Assembly: GCF_034058155.1 (NCBI RefSeq)
Contig: NZ_CP139148.1
Span: forward strand, 3,596,001 to 3,660,000
Source: Flavobacterium sp. KACC 22761
GTDB taxonomy: Bacteria; Bacteroidota; Bacteroidia; Flavobacteriales; Flavobacteriaceae
DNA: 64,000 nt
Direction of reading: 5' to 3'
In this document: piece by piece, positions 18,901 to 27,805 of the stretch
Layout of the letters: the number at the start of each line of letters is the position of its first letter
Position numbering within the stretch: position 1 is the stretch's first letter
The notes under the pieces: generated by a model
The model's database searches: none
What the model saw: the letters and a program-made list of their open reading frames with translations, nothing else
Told to the model about the DNA's origin: nothing
Position numbers and translations under genes: made by a program

Positions 18901-19183
18901 ATATTTCTGGCCAGTATTCAGCGCCTTTTTGGCCAAGTATATCGGGATGTTTTCCTTCTTTTCCTAAGCTTGGACGATAGGCATCATTGTAAAAACAAAT
19001 ATGATCTGGTCCCCAAAACAAAAACATGGGAAATTTTGAATGCAAAAGGATTCCCAAAGTAGTGCGAAGGCTTTGAGGCCAAGTTTCAACAGCGCCCACA
19101 GGTGTCTTGCTCCAATCTTTGGTGCGGGTTAGGGCTCCCATTTCACCTCCATTTGAAAGAAAATCGTAATTTGTATTGTTCAT
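15977..19183 (-). CDS. Six-PAS sensor histidine kinase
   Basis: A 1068-residue kinase with no transmembrane segment. Six PAS-like domains follow one another at about 120-residue steps: roughly 30-155, 165-290, 295-420, 425-550, 555-680 and 685-810. The last two are PAS_3-type with IYPDDIPV and IHPDDREE. The dimerisation helix has His845 in SSHDLQEPLRK, and the ATPase domain has LLHNLIGNALKFS and GTGIGLAIVKK. The first domain begins with KDWSKTPVGAVETWPQSLRTT, common in soluble multi-PAS kinases. It has no REC domain and probably signals to the regulator at 15479. Confidence 0.92.
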   Translation of the reverse strand: MNNTNYDFLSNGGEMGALTRTKDWSKTPVGAVETWPQSLRTTLGILLHSKFPMFLFWGPDHICFYNDAYRPSLGKEGKHPDILGQKGAEYWPEIWHFIGPLIDQVLNDGEPTWHEDQLVPIYRNGQLEDVYWTFSYSPVINDDGKISGVLVVCTETTEKVNIRKKLEESNERFRNNILQAPTAMCIFRGKNFVVEIANRLMLEIWERTEEEVLNKPIFESIPEASGVGQEDLLMHVFLTGERFIANELPVKLTRNGKIVDTFINVVYEALKEPDGTISGIVATANDVTLQVIARNAIEESEKRFKNIVQQVPLGIAILKGPDHIVELANDTYYKIVDKTEEETLNKPVFDTVPETKEAVYPLLSKVYEEGIPFFTDELLVNLNRYDKTEECYFNIVFHPLREENSEISDVIVVGYEVTESVRSKYLLAEQEKAFRNLVMQSPIAMTFLKGKDHIIELANTTMLNDIWQKTESETIGKPILEVFPELLDQKYPQLLREVLVNGKIIRENESMAYIDIKGKLEKFYLDYQYTPLYESDGEISAVMVTVNNVTEKVEARKKVEEAEERLRLASQIAEIVTWDLNVSTQELIYSDNLPALFGLDKNQKISRAHILEQIYPDDIPVIEKAFAKAIKTNIYKYEARIIKPDNSIAWIKVHGKMFFDELKNPVKMLGIVMDITDEKNRQEVLMKSEEKFRLLADSIQQFVWTSDAMGNLNYFNQALYNFSGKSKINVNENGWLQIIHPDDREENINRWMESIKTGKEFLYEHRFLRHDGQYRWYASHAIPQTDADGKIQMWVGTSTDIQEQKDSTNLLEKQVLERTEELESKNKDLINMNIELQSFAYISSHDLQEPLRKIQTFASRLTDLDEQNISAKAKGYLERIEFSAKRMQALIQDLLTYSRTNSAERSFIKTNLDEIAEEVIMDFSDRIEEKNAVIDLQPLGEGTVMPFQFRQLLHNLIGNALKFSRKDVPPHVQIKARRVIGNKLDFKVDYPDKIYFCLRISDNGIGFDDEYKERIFEVFQRLNTESEFLGTGIGLAIVKKIVENHKGVIKAHSEKGKGATFKIYLPEL

Positions 19184-19411
19184 TTAAAATTCGTTTTTGC
19201 TGACTTGAAAAATAAATTTTATCTAAGATAAATATAGCGCATTTTATGATTCATGTGCCTGAAAATTAAAATTAATAAAAATTTTCAGGACTAGAATTGA
19301 TCTTTTTTGAATGAGCTAATTTTAAAATCAATAGAGTTAATTTTATTTGAATGGTATGATGAAATTTGATAAAACTAAGATTGCAAAGACTGTAATTCAA
19401 ATTTTTAAACC

Positions 19412-19750
19412 ATGAAAAAAGAACAAAAACACGAAACCGATTATATACAGAAATATCAAGACGAAGGTTATAGCGCAAATTTTTTATTTGACGAAGGCAC
19501 ATTGATAGATTCTGACACAAAATATGCTTATCAGCCAGATGAAATTTACATTGTAGCACATCATCGTTATGAAGGCATGAGTAATCCAGATGATATGTCA
19601 ATTTTATATGTAATTGAAACTAAAGATCATGTAAAAGGAACACATTTATTAGGATACGGTCCAACGGCAGATTTAGATGAAGCTGAGTTTTTCAAAGATA
19701 TTCCGAAGAAAAATTATTCAAAAAATGCTGATATCAGCGAACTTACTTAA
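19412..19750 (+). CDS. Small conserved Bacteroidota protein (often misnamed phosphoribosylpyrophosphate synthetase)
   Basis: A 112-residue soluble protein. The segment HHRYEGMSNPDDMSILYVIE matches a small Bacteroidota family pattern HRxEGMxNPDDxSxLYxI followed by KG-x-LLxYG. Database entries for this family frequently carry the name phosphoribosylpyrophosphate synthetase, but the protein is far too short and has no PRPP-binding motif. Function is unknown. A terminator follows. Confidence 0.6.
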   Translation: MKKEQKHETDYIQKYQDEGYSANFLFDEGTLIDSDTKYAYQPDEIYIVAHHRYEGMSNPDDMSILYVIETKDHVKGTHLLGYGPTADLDEAEFFKDIPKKNYSKNADISELT

Positions 19751-19786
19751 GATAAAATAAATAGGTATTTTTATTTTGCTGAGGAG

Positions 19787-19825
19787 CAGTCGTTTCAGAG
19801 AATTCTGAGGCGGCTGTTTTTTTTG
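19787..19825 (+). terminator. Rho-independent terminator
   Basis: Stem CAGTCGTTTCAGA / TCTGAGGCGGCTG (with G-T pairs) and eight T residues, 37 bases after the preceding stop codon. Confidence 0.8.
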
Positions 19826-19827
19826 AG

Positions 19828-19920
19828 TGGCAAAGGGGCAGAGTAACAAAGTGACAAAGTAAGAAAGTTGCTTTATAAAGCTTTGAACCTCTGTCCCTTT
19901 GTTACTCTGTCCCTTTCAAA
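19828..19920. repeat. Inverted repeat of the CAAAGGGACAGAGTAAC family
   Basis: The left arm AAAGGGGCAGAGTAACAAAG and the right arm CTTTGTTACTCTGTCCCTTT face each other across about 40 bases. With the terminator just before it, this fills most of the 317-base gap before the gene at 20068. Confidence 0.75.
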
Positions 19921-20067
19921 TAAAAATTATGAAATATCTGACTGAAATTCTGTAAGGGTTTGATTTGCAATATGTACGAAATTTGGATTATACAAAATGA
20001 GAAAATTAATAAACTCATTTTATTTAACAAATCGAATACTGACCATATTATAAAAAATCAAACCAAA

Positions 20068-20862
20068 ATGAAGAAACTATACTTAAACAATGGTGAATTT
20101 GATACTGTTTTTAATGATCTTAAAGATAGTTTTCATGGCACTTTGAGTGCAAAAGACAATGACTATAATCTTGACATAAAGTCCAAATGGACAAAAGGAT
20201 CAATAAAAGGAACTCGTTTTGATGATAAGATTTTGTTTATGCATTTTGATTTGGTTTTTCATCAGGATGTGAGTTTGAGCATTGAAGCATTTCAATCGGC
20301 GCCTGTGTTTTTTGTTTATTGCGAAAACGGAAATGTGTGCCATAGTTTTGGTGCAAATGGCGAAAGAAAGATTTTGCACAAAAACCAGTCGGCGGTTTTA
20401 AGCAATTCATCTGTTATAAACAGTGTTTTGTATTTTGAAAGCCACAAACGTATTCAATTCACTTTATTAGGAATGCCAACAATTGAAAATAAAAACGATG
20501 CATTAGTTTCTCAAGTTAAACAGCATTTTACAAATGATTCGGGAAATTACATTTATATTGGAAAAGAGAATTCAAAGATTTCAAAAAAGATTCATCAATT
20601 CAAGACAATGCCAGAAAAAGGGATTGTAGGAACGATTCTTAAAAAAAGCATTTTGAATCATATTGTCGAAATGGAGGTCGAACAGCATGCTTACAATTAT
20701 TTGAAAACATTTGAGCCTTTAATTGATATTGCGGCAAAACAATTGAATGAAATTAGAAGAATTACCTCAATGAGTTTTTCTGAAGTTATCGCCTCTGCTA
20801 AACTATTTAGAGCAAAACATCATTGGTCGTTTAAATTATACAACCAGAAATTAGCTAGCTAG
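20068..20862 (+). CDS. AraC-like regulator remnant or variant without a DNA-binding domain
   Basis: A 264-residue protein counted from the ATG at 20068; an earlier in-frame start at 19960 adds 36 residues with no recognisable match. The N-terminal part resembles a group of flavobacterial AraC regulators (SKWTKGSIKGTRFDDKILFMHFDL and a cupin-like fold to about 150). The region after about 215, where two helix-turn-helix units would follow, is short (about 50 residues) and shows no AraC motif. It may be a sensor-only paralogue or a 3'-truncated gene. Heptad repeats begin 18 bases after the stop. Confidence 0.55.
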   Translation: MKKLYLNNGEFDTVFNDLKDSFHGTLSAKDNDYNLDIKSKWTKGSIKGTRFDDKILFMHFDLVFHQDVSLSIEAFQSAPVFFVYCENGNVCHSFGANGERKILHKNQSAVLSNSSVINSVLYFESHKRIQFTLLGMPTIENKNDALVSQVKQHFTNDSGNYIYIGKENSKISKKIHQFKTMPEKGIVGTILKKSILNHIVEMEVEQHAYNYLKTFEPLIDIAAKQLNEIRRITSMSFSEVIASAKLFRAKHHWSFKLYNQKLAS

Positions 20863-20879
20863 CCAAGCATTATATATTA

Positions 20880-21007
20880 TTAGAAGAGATTCTAAGTACT
20901 AAGATTCTGAGATACTAAGTTTTTAAACTAAGTTATCTCAGAATTTTTTTTTGAAGTTTTGAAAAGAAAATTTACTTAGCAACGTAGTGACTTAGAATCT
21001 GAAAATC
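20880..21007. repeat. Heptad-repeat tract
   Basis: CTAAG words (GATTCTAAGTACTAAGATTC) face CTTAG words (ACTTAGCAACGTAGTGACTTAG) across a short spacer, between the AraC-like gene and the convergent SemiSWEET gene. Confidence 0.7.
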
Positions 21008-21268
21008 TCATTCTTTTTCATAATAAATAATAAAATATATCATCAGTAAATTTAAGAAGAGCGAAACACTATTGGTAATAATGATGGGAAGATCTTTTTT
21101 TAAAATGCCATAGATAATCCAGACAACTATTCCGAAAGTCAGGATTCCAAAAGTTTTAAGCGAAATATCTTTTACCTTTTTTGTTTTCCAAACCTTTAAA
21201 ATTTGTGGAATTGTGGAGAATGTTATACATGCCCCAGCAAATAATCCTATGATGTCTATGTAGTTCAT
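21008..21268 (-). CDS. SemiSWEET-family sugar transporter (PQ-loop)
   Basis: An 86-residue protein with three transmembrane helices (about 5-24, 38-58 and 64-83). The first helix carries the PQ-loop signature STIPQILKVWKTK. SemiSWEET proteins form dimers that move mono- or disaccharides across the inner membrane. Length and motif fit well. It is flanked on both sides by heptad repeats, so it is probably a single-gene unit. Confidence 0.88.
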   Translation of the reverse strand: MNYIDIIGLFAGACITFSTIPQILKVWKTKKVKDISLKTFGILTFGIVVWIIYGILKKDLPIIITNSVSLFLNLLMIYFIIYYEKE

Positions 21269-21283
21269 TTTTTTATTTTTAAA

Positions 21284-21400
21284 GGTTCTGAGCTACTAAG
21301 ATGCTAAGGTTCTAAGGTATTGGTCGGTTCTGCAATTAGGTTTATTAAGTAGATTACAAAAAACTTAGAACCTTAGCATCTTAGAACCTTAGAAACTTTT
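21284..21400. repeat. Heptad-repeat tract with inverted arms
   Basis: The left arm GGTTCTGAGCTACTAAGATG and the right arm CTTAGAACCTTAGCATCTTAG fill the gap between the SemiSWEET and dehydrogenase genes. Confidence 0.75.
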
Positions 21401-22246
21401 TTAACTTACCATTTCCCCGCCATTAATGTGAATAAATTGCCCGGTAATATAACTGCTGTCCTCGCATGCCAGAAAAACATATGCAGGAGCAACTTCAGAA
21501 GGTTGGCCAGCTCTTTCCATCGGATTATCTTTTCCAAAATCTGAAATTTTGTCAAAACTGGCAACGATTAACGGAGTCCATATTGGCCCAGGGGCAACAC
21601 CATTTACTCTGATTTTTCTTTTGGCAAGCATTGTTGATAATGATTTTGTAAAACTCACAATAGCACCTTTGGTACTTGCATAATCGGCTAAATGTTCGCT
21701 GCCACGATATGCTGTTACAGAACTTGTGTTTACAATGGTGTCATTTTCATGTAAAAAGGGCAAAACTGCTTTTGTGATATAGAAATAAGGATAAATGTTG
21801 GTTTCGAAAGTTTTCTTGAGTTGCAATGAAGTAATTTTTTCTAATTCGCTTTGCGGAAATTGAACCGCAGCATTATTGACCAAAACATTGATTTTTTTGA
21901 ATGTGTCTATGCATTTTTTTACGGCACTTTTGCAGAATTTTTCGTCCTTCAAATCACCGCTTATCAGCAAACATTGTTGGCCTTCTTTTTCAATGAGCTC
22001 TTTTGTTTGCAAGGCATCTTTATCTTCTTTTAAATAAACAATCGCAATATTAGCGCCTTCTCGTGCAAAATGCACCGCGACGCTTCGCCCAATACCGCTG
22101 TCGCCACCGGTTATAAAAGCAACTTTTCCAAAAAGCTTTCCACTTCCTACATAATTTTCCCTGATAATTTCGGGTTCTGGATGCATTAAATATTCATGTC
22201 CGGGAAGTTCCTGTTTTTGTTCAGGAAATGTTTTTCTCTTTTTCAT
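21401..22246 (-). CDS. Short-chain dehydrogenase/reductase (general stress protein 39 / YghA type)
   Basis: A 281-residue SDR with the N-terminal extension typical of this subfamily (FPEQKQELPGHEYLMHPEP). The NAD(P)-binding motif is TGGDSGIGR and the NNAA motif follows. The catalytic Ser is in NTSSVTAYRG and the Tyr-Lys pair is in YASTKGA. Homologues include the Bacillus stress protein GsP39 and E. coli YghA, which reduce carbonyls or act on sugar alcohols. Its presence fits the stress-protein theme of the preceding 12 kb. Confidence 0.9.
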   Translation of the reverse strand: MKKRKTFPEQKQELPGHEYLMHPEPEIIRENYVGSGKLFGKVAFITGGDSGIGRSVAVHFAREGANIAIVYLKEDKDALQTKELIEKEGQQCLLISGDLKDEKFCKSAVKKCIDTFKKINVLVNNAAVQFPQSELEKITSLQLKKTFETNIYPYFYITKAVLPFLHENDTIVNTSSVTAYRGSEHLADYASTKGAIVSFTKSLSTMLAKRKIRVNGVAPGPIWTPLIVASFDKISDFGKDNPMERAGQPSEVAPAYVFLACEDSSYITGQFIHINGGEMVS

Positions 22247-22521
22247 AATAATTTAATTTGTAGCAAATTATCAAGTTTTTAGAAGTTTAATTGACTGAAA
22301 TAAATATATGATTGCCTCAAAAAAATGTATTTTTTTATGTTAAAACATGGGAATTATGTAACGAATTTGATTTTCAATGAAAATCCTTTTTAACTTTTCT
22401 TTATAAATTTGAAGGTTGCGCTAAAGCTGTTTTCAAAGTAGGATCAGATGCTTTGAATCTCTTAGTAAACCATTTCAAACCAAAAACATTTAATTCATAA
22501 CTTTTTATTACCCCGCAAAGC

Positions 22522-23736
22522 ATGGTATTAATTGTAGACGATATAAAGGCAAATATTATTGCCTTGAAGAAAACTTTGGAGCTGCATAATATTGATGTCG
22601 ATTCTGCCGAATCTGGGGAAGAAGCACTGAGGAAAATTTTAAAAACAAATTACTGCCTCATTATTATGGATGTCCAGATGCCAGGTCTTGATGGCTTTGA
22701 GGTGGTGAAAATTCTTTCGGGAAATAAACGCACAAAAGATATTCCGGTTATATTTCTCTCTGCTTTAAATATCGAAAAAAAGTACATTTTTAAAGGTTAT
22801 GAAACCGGCGCGGTCGAGTATATCACAAAGCCTGTTGATACTGATTTGCTGATGCTGAAAGTAAAAACTTTTATCAAAATTTACGAACAACAAAACGAAT
22901 TAAAAGGCATAAAGGATCTTCTTTCCAAAGAAATAAAAATCAGAAAAGAGGCGCAGGACAATCTCGAAATCAAAATTGCAGAAAGAACTAAGGAATTGGT
23001 TTTGAAAAATGAAGAATTGGAATTGAAAAACCACGAATTACAGCAATTTGCGTGGGTAGTTTCGCATGATTTGAACGAGCCAATCCGAAAAATTCAGATT
23101 TTTATTAAAATTATAAAAGATCTTTATTTAAGTACAGATGCCAAAGCAATTGATTACGTCGATCGAACCATAAAATCGGCTGAAAGAATGCAGACTTTAA
23201 TTATAGATCTTTTGGCATATTCTCGATTGTCGGCACAAGTAAAGCCTGAAACGACCGACTTAAATGTTGTTTTGCAGGAAGTGCTATCTGATTTTGATTA
23301 TCTGATTGATCGAAAAAATGCAACAGTCAAAACTTCCGAACTTCCAACAATTGATAGTATTCCGAGCCAATTGCGCCAAGTTTTTCAAAATCTTATTGGA
23401 AATGCCATTAAATTTTCAGGCGCAAATGAACCGCCGTTAATTGAAATCACTTCAGAATTAATCGCCGAAAAATCTTTTGATAGTCCAACTTCTCCCGAAG
23501 GAAAATTTTGCCGAATCATCGTAAAAGACAACGGAATTGGATTTGACGAAATTTATTTGGACAGGATATTCATTATTTTTCAAAGTCTCAATGACCGCCA
23601 AACTTATGAAGGAACGGGAATTGGACTAGCAATTGCAAAAAAAATCATCGAGAAACACAACGGATTAATTACTGCGAAAAGCAAAGTAGGAGAAGGCGCA
23701 AGTTTTATTATTGTGCTTCCTTTAAAATATGAGTAA
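22522..23736 (+). CDS. REC-histidine kinase (response receiver fused to kinase)
   Basis: A 404-residue soluble protein. The REC domain (about 1-120) has Asp50 in MDVQMPG and TKPVD. A coiled-coil linker spans about 125-170. The HisKA helix has His182 in VVSHDLNEPIRK, and the ATPase domain has FQNLIGNAIKFS and GTGIGLAIAKK. It receives a phosphate through REC and can pass it on through its kinase core. It overlaps the next kinase by 8 bases, so the genes are co-translated. A TAAATTTG box at 22404 may be its -7 element, without a clear partner box. Confidence 0.9.
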   Translation: MVLIVDDIKANIIALKKTLELHNIDVDSAESGEEALRKILKTNYCLIIMDVQMPGLDGFEVVKILSGNKRTKDIPVIFLSALNIEKKYIFKGYETGAVEYITKPVDTDLLMLKVKTFIKIYEQQNELKGIKDLLSKEIKIRKEAQDNLEIKIAERTKELVLKNEELELKNHELQQFAWVVSHDLNEPIRKIQIFIKIIKDLYLSTDAKAIDYVDRTIKSAERMQTLIIDLLAYSRLSAQVKPETTDLNVVLQEVLSDFDYLIDRKNATVKTSELPTIDSIPSQLRQVFQNLIGNAIKFSGANEPPLIEITSELIAEKSFDSPTSPEGKFCRIIVKDNGIGFDEIYLDRIFIIFQSLNDRQTYEGTGIGLAIAKKIIEKHNGLITAKSKVGEGASFIIVLPLKYE

Positions 23737-26700
23737 TATACAAATTAGATCTATGAAGAATAACTTTAAAAGAAATTTACTAATCAGTTCTTTAGTTTCA
23801 TTGTTAGTGCTTACAATAAGTTCTGTTGCTTCGTTTATCAGTATTAAAAGTTTGCTGAACAGCAATTTTTGGGTCAATCATACACAGGAAGTAATTTATA
23901 ATTTAAATGAAGGTTCTTCGGTGATTATTGAAGCGCAAACTAGCATGCGTGGCTATTTGATTACGGGCGATGAGCAATTTGTCGAGCGATTTAGAGATGC
24001 TGAATCAAAATCCAATGGTTATTTTGAAAAAGTAGAAGAACTTACTGTCGATAATCCTTCACAACAAAAGCAATTGGCTGAATTGGAGAGGCTTCGCGAA
24101 AATTTCTTTAAATATTTAAATAATCAGATTGTTAAGAAGCGTTTGAATAAGGAAACATTGGCTTTTGATTTAAATGAAGGCCGAAATATGATGGCTGAAA
24201 TACGTGCTGCGATTAAGAGAACAGAAAGTACAGAACAAGGACTTCTAGCAGAGCGAAATGCCAATTCAGAACGTTATGGAACTTATAGCTTGATTTTGAT
24301 TGTAGTAGCATTTTTTATTGCCTTTATAATTTCAATAGTTTTCTTGATCCGAATTTTGAAAGATTACAATGAGCGTACCGCGTTGCAAAATGAGTTAGAG
24401 AAAAAAGATATCGAAACTGCTCAAAGAATCAAGGCGATTAGCACAATTGCAAATAATATTTCAAACGGAAATTATGATATTCGGGTAGATGATACAAAAG
24501 CTGATGCCCTTGGAAGTGTAGGAGAGTCGTTAAATACGATGGGCGTTAGTCTTAAGAATTCTTTTGATTTATTGTCGCAAAAAGAATGGCTTCAAACTGG
24601 TATTGCCGAATTGAATAATGCCATGCTCGGCGATAAAGCATTAGAAAAACTATCAAAAGATGTAATAGAATTTTTGTGCAATTATACCAACAGTAGTGCG
24701 GGAGTATTATATGTGGTTGATGGAGACGAGCTCTTAGCTGCAGGTGGTTATAGTTATATACCAAGCAAAAGCAGGGAGCGTATTAAAAAGGGAGATGGCC
24801 TTATTGGACAGGCAATTTCATCGCGCACGATTTTGGAATTGAAGACTTTAACTTCAGATGATATACAAATTAATTATGCTTTAGGGCAAATCAAACCTAC
24901 ACACATTGTTGCTGTGCCTTTGCTGGATAATAAAGTTGAAGGAGCACTTGAATTGGCAAGTATTTATGGATTTTCAGAACTGCATTTGGAATTTTTAAAA
25001 GTAGTGGCTAGCAACATAGGAATTGCGATCAGATCGACTCAAAATAGACGACGCGTCATGGAATTGCTTGAAGAAACCAAATCGCAATCGGAAGAATTAC
25101 AACAACAACATACGGAACTGGAAGCAATTAATGCAGAGTTAGAAGCACAAACAGAAAAACTCCAAGCTTCTGAGGAAGAATTGCGAGTGCAACAGGAAGA
25201 ATTGGAACAAACCAATGAAGAATTGTCTGAAAGAAGTGTTTTATTGGAAGAAAAAAACAATGAAATTCAGAAAAAGTCGGAAGCTTTAGAACTTACAACG
25301 CGTTATAAATCAGAGTTTTTGGCAAATATGTCACATGAATTGAGAACGCCTTTGAACTCAATCCTTCTTTTAAGCCGATTGTTATCTGAAAACAATAACA
25401 AAAGCATGAATAATGAGGAAATTGAGTTTGCAAAAGTGATTCAGAGTTCAGGAAACAGTTTATTAGGATTGATTGATGAAATCTTAGATTTGTCAAAAAT
25501 CGAAGCTGGAAAAATGGAATTGGAATTCCTGGATGTTTCCACAAAAGAAATTACAGACTCGCTTTGGAATTTATTCAATTTGGTTGCCAAAGAAAAAGGA
25601 ATTGAATTTGAGATTATCTCGAAAGAAGCGCCAATTGTCATTAAAACAGATAAAATGCGTTTGGAGCAAATTCTAAAAAACTTGATTTCAAATGCTATTA
25701 AATTTACTGAAAAAGGAAAAGTTAGCCTGGAAATAAAAATTGATACTGATGATGAAAAAATCATTTGTTTCATTGTAAAAGATACCGGAATTGGTATTCC
25801 GCTGGAGAAACAGCCACTTGTTTTTGAAGCTTTTCAGCAAGCAGATGGTTCTACAAAACGTAAGTATGGCGGTACTGGTTTAGGATTGTCAATCAGCAGA
25901 GAATTGGCAAAATTATTAAGAGGAGAAATTATTCTTCATAGCAAAGTAAATGAAGGAAGTTCGTTTACATTATGTCTTCCGGTGTTTGGCTCGGCTTATA
26001 ATAAAGTAAATGTAGATAAAATTCCTCCAACTGATTTTGTAGAAATTGAGACTGAACAAGAGCCTGTTGCCACAAAAAAATACATAAGCCCGATAATTCC
26101 TGATGAAATTGAAGATGATCGAAACGCGGTAAAAGAAGGCGACAAAGTAATCTTGATTATTGAAGATGATGTCAATTTTGCGAAATCGTTACTGGCTTTT
26201 GCTAATAAAAAAGGATATAAAGCGGTAGTTGCTGTTCGAGGAGATCACGCTTTGAATTTTGCATTGTTGTATAAACCGGTCGGTATTCTGCTGGATATTG
26301 AACTTCCTGTAAAAAGTGGCTGGGAAGTTTTGGAAGAGCTGAAAAACAATTTGGAAACAAAGCATATTCCTGTGCATATTATGTCTTCGCATAAATTGAA
26401 ACAGGAAAGTTTGCTGAAAGGTGCGGTTGACTTTTTAGACAAACCAGTTGCTTTTGATAAGATTCCCGAAGTGTTTTTGAGAATAGAACATATCATCAAT
26501 AAAGAAGCGCAAAAAGTTTTGATTATTGAAGACAATCCAAAGCATGCGAAAGCATTGGCTTTTTTCTTGGAAACTTATAATATTAATTCAGAAATAAAAA
26601 GCGAAGTTTCTGATGGAATTCAAGCGCTGAATAAAAAAGAAATAGATTGCGTAATTCTTGATATGGGAATTCCAGACAAACAAGCGTATCAAATTTTGGA

Positions 26701-27322
26701 TGGCGTCAAGAAAAATCCAGGCTTGGAAAAACTGCCTGTCATTGTGTTTACAGGAAAAAGTTTATCGCTTAAAGAAGAGGTTAAAATTAAAAAATATGCC
26801 GATTCTATTATCGTAAAAACGGCTCATTCGTATCAAAGAATGCTTGATGAGGTTTCGCTTTTCTTGCATTTGGTCGAAGAGAAAAAAGAAGGGAAAAACA
26901 AGAACGAAAGCCATAAAAAACTAAATTTACTCAACAACATTCTGCATGAGAAAAAAGTACTGATTGTTGATGATGATGTTCGAAATATTTATTCACTGAC
27001 AAAAGCTTTAGAAGTTTTTAAAATGAATATTATTACCGCTTTTGATGGAAAGGAAGCCATCAAAATTTTGAATGAAAATCCAGATACTGATGTTGTTTTG
27101 CTCGATATGATGATGCCGAATATGGACGGATACGAAACAGCCGAAAAGATAAGAGCAAATCCTAAATTCTTGAATTTGCCTCTGATTGCTGTGACAGCAA
27201 AAGCAATGACCGGAGATCGTGAAAAATGCATCAAGGCAGGAGCATCAGATTATATCACAAAACCTGTAGATGTTGATCAGCTGTTGTCGCTATTACGCGT
27301 TTGGCTGTACGATAAAGTTTAA
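23729..27322 (+). CDS. CHASE3-HAMP-GAF hybrid histidine kinase with three REC domains
   Basis: A 1197-residue membrane kinase. Order: a transmembrane helix (about 16-38), CHASE3 sensor (about 40-175), second helix (about 186-207), HAMP (about 208-275), GAF (about 290-435) and a glutamate/glutamine-rich coiled coil (about 440-525). His536 lies in NMSHELRTPLNS, followed by the ATPase domain and three REC domains with Asp856, Asp978 and Asp1126. The second REC (LDMGIPDKQ) is atypical and lacks the usual TKP lysine motif. This layout resembles Bacteroidota and Myxococcus hybrid kinases found with CheR/CheB. The start overlaps the previous gene. Confidence 0.92.
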   Translation: MSNIQIRSMKNNFKRNLLISSLVSLLVLTISSVASFISIKSLLNSNFWVNHTQEVIYNLNEGSSVIIEAQTSMRGYLITGDEQFVERFRDAESKSNGYFEKVEELTVDNPSQQKQLAELERLRENFFKYLNNQIVKKRLNKETLAFDLNEGRNMMAEIRAAIKRTESTEQGLLAERNANSERYGTYSLILIVVAFFIAFIISIVFLIRILKDYNERTALQNELEKKDIETAQRIKAISTIANNISNGNYDIRVDDTKADALGSVGESLNTMGVSLKNSFDLLSQKEWLQTGIAELNNAMLGDKALEKLSKDVIEFLCNYTNSSAGVLYVVDGDELLAAGGYSYIPSKSRERIKKGDGLIGQAISSRTILELKTLTSDDIQINYALGQIKPTHIVAVPLLDNKVEGALELASIYGFSELHLEFLKVVASNIGIAIRSTQNRRRVMELLEETKSQSEELQQQHTELEAINAELEAQTEKLQASEEELRVQQEELEQTNEELSERSVLLEEKNNEIQKKSEALELTTRYKSEFLANMSHELRTPLNSILLLSRLLSENNNKSMNNEEIEFAKVIQSSGNSLLGLIDEILDLSKIEAGKMELEFLDVSTKEITDSLWNLFNLVAKEKGIEFEIISKEAPIVIKTDKMRLEQILKNLISNAIKFTEKGKVSLEIKIDTDDEKIICFIVKDTGIGIPLEKQPLVFEAFQQADGSTKRKYGGTGLGLSISRELAKLLRGEIILHSKVNEGSSFTLCLPVFGSAYNKVNVDKIPPTDFVEIETEQEPVATKKYISPIIPDEIEDDRNAVKEGDKVILIIEDDVNFAKSLLAFANKKGYKAVVAVRGDHALNFALLYKPVGILLDIELPVKSGWEVLEELKNNLETKHIPVHIMSSHKLKQESLLKGAVDFLDKPVAFDKIPEVFLRIEHIINKEAQKVLIIEDNPKHAKALAFFLETYNINSEIKSEVSDGIQALNKKEIDCVILDMGIPDKQAYQILDGVKKNPGLEKLPVIVFTGKSLSLKEEVKIKKYADSIIVKTAHSYQRMLDEVSLFLHLVEEKKEGKNKNESHKKLNLLNNILHEKKVLIVDDDVRNIYSLTKALEVFKMNIITAFDGKEAIKILNENPDTDVVLLDMMMPNMDGYETAEKIRANPKFLNLPLIAVTAKAMTGDREKCIKAGASDYITKPVDVDQLLSLLRVWLYDKV

Positions 27323-27332
27323 TTAAAAAGTT

Positions 27333-27415
27333 ATGCCACGAATCACAAGAATTGATACAAATTCAATTGGTAATTAACAATTAAAAATTAGTGTAAATTG
27401 GTGAAATTCGTGGCA
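27333..27415. repeat. Inverted repeat GCCACGAAT family
   Basis: TGCCACGAAT (27333-27342) and ATTCGTGGCA (27406-27415) face each other across a variable AT-rich core, between the hybrid kinase and the response regulator. Confidence 0.65.
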
Positions 27416-27431
27416 AGAAAAATTATAATAG

Positions 27432-27797
27432 ATGAGTAAAAAACGACTTTTAATTGTAGATGACGATTCCCGGAATATTTTCGCATTAACGCATACATTG
27501 CGTGTCAAATCCTATGATTGTCTGTCTTGTACAAGTGCTGAAGAAGCTATAAAGCTATTAAAATCGGATGAAAAGATTGACGCCGTTTTATTGGATATGA
27601 TGATGCCGGAAATGGACGGTTACGATGCCATTCCGTTAATCAAAGCCATTCCGTCAAGAGCATCTATTTTTGTTATTGCGGTTACGGCGCAGGCAATGAC
27701 GGGAGATAAAGAAAAATGTTTAGAGGCTGGGGCAGATGATTATATTTCAAAACCAGTTGATGTTGATAAGTTACTGCTTGTTTTGAGCAAAATTTGA
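27432..27797 (+). CDS. Single-domain response regulator
   Basis: A 121-residue REC domain with Asp55 in LLDMMMPEMDG, the TAQAMTGD segment and SKPVD. It is very similar to the third REC domain of the kinase upstream (shared TAxAMTGDxEKCxxAGAxDYIxKPVDVD), which suggests it arose from that domain by duplication. Its stop overlaps a possible TTG start of the CheR-like gene, so the two are tightly linked. Confidence 0.9.
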   Translation: MSKKRLLIVDDDSRNIFALTHTLRVKSYDCLSCTSAEEAIKLLKSDEKIDAVLLDMMMPEMDGYDAIPLIKAIPSRASIFVIAVTAQAMTGDKEKCLEAGADDYISKPVDVDKLLLVLSKI

Positions 27798-27805
27798 ATA
27801 AAAAT

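Noticed and set aside
24552..26535. Several minus-strand open frames within the hybrid kinase gene
   Set aside because: They are antisense to conserved kinase and REC motifs and show composition typical of shadow frames.
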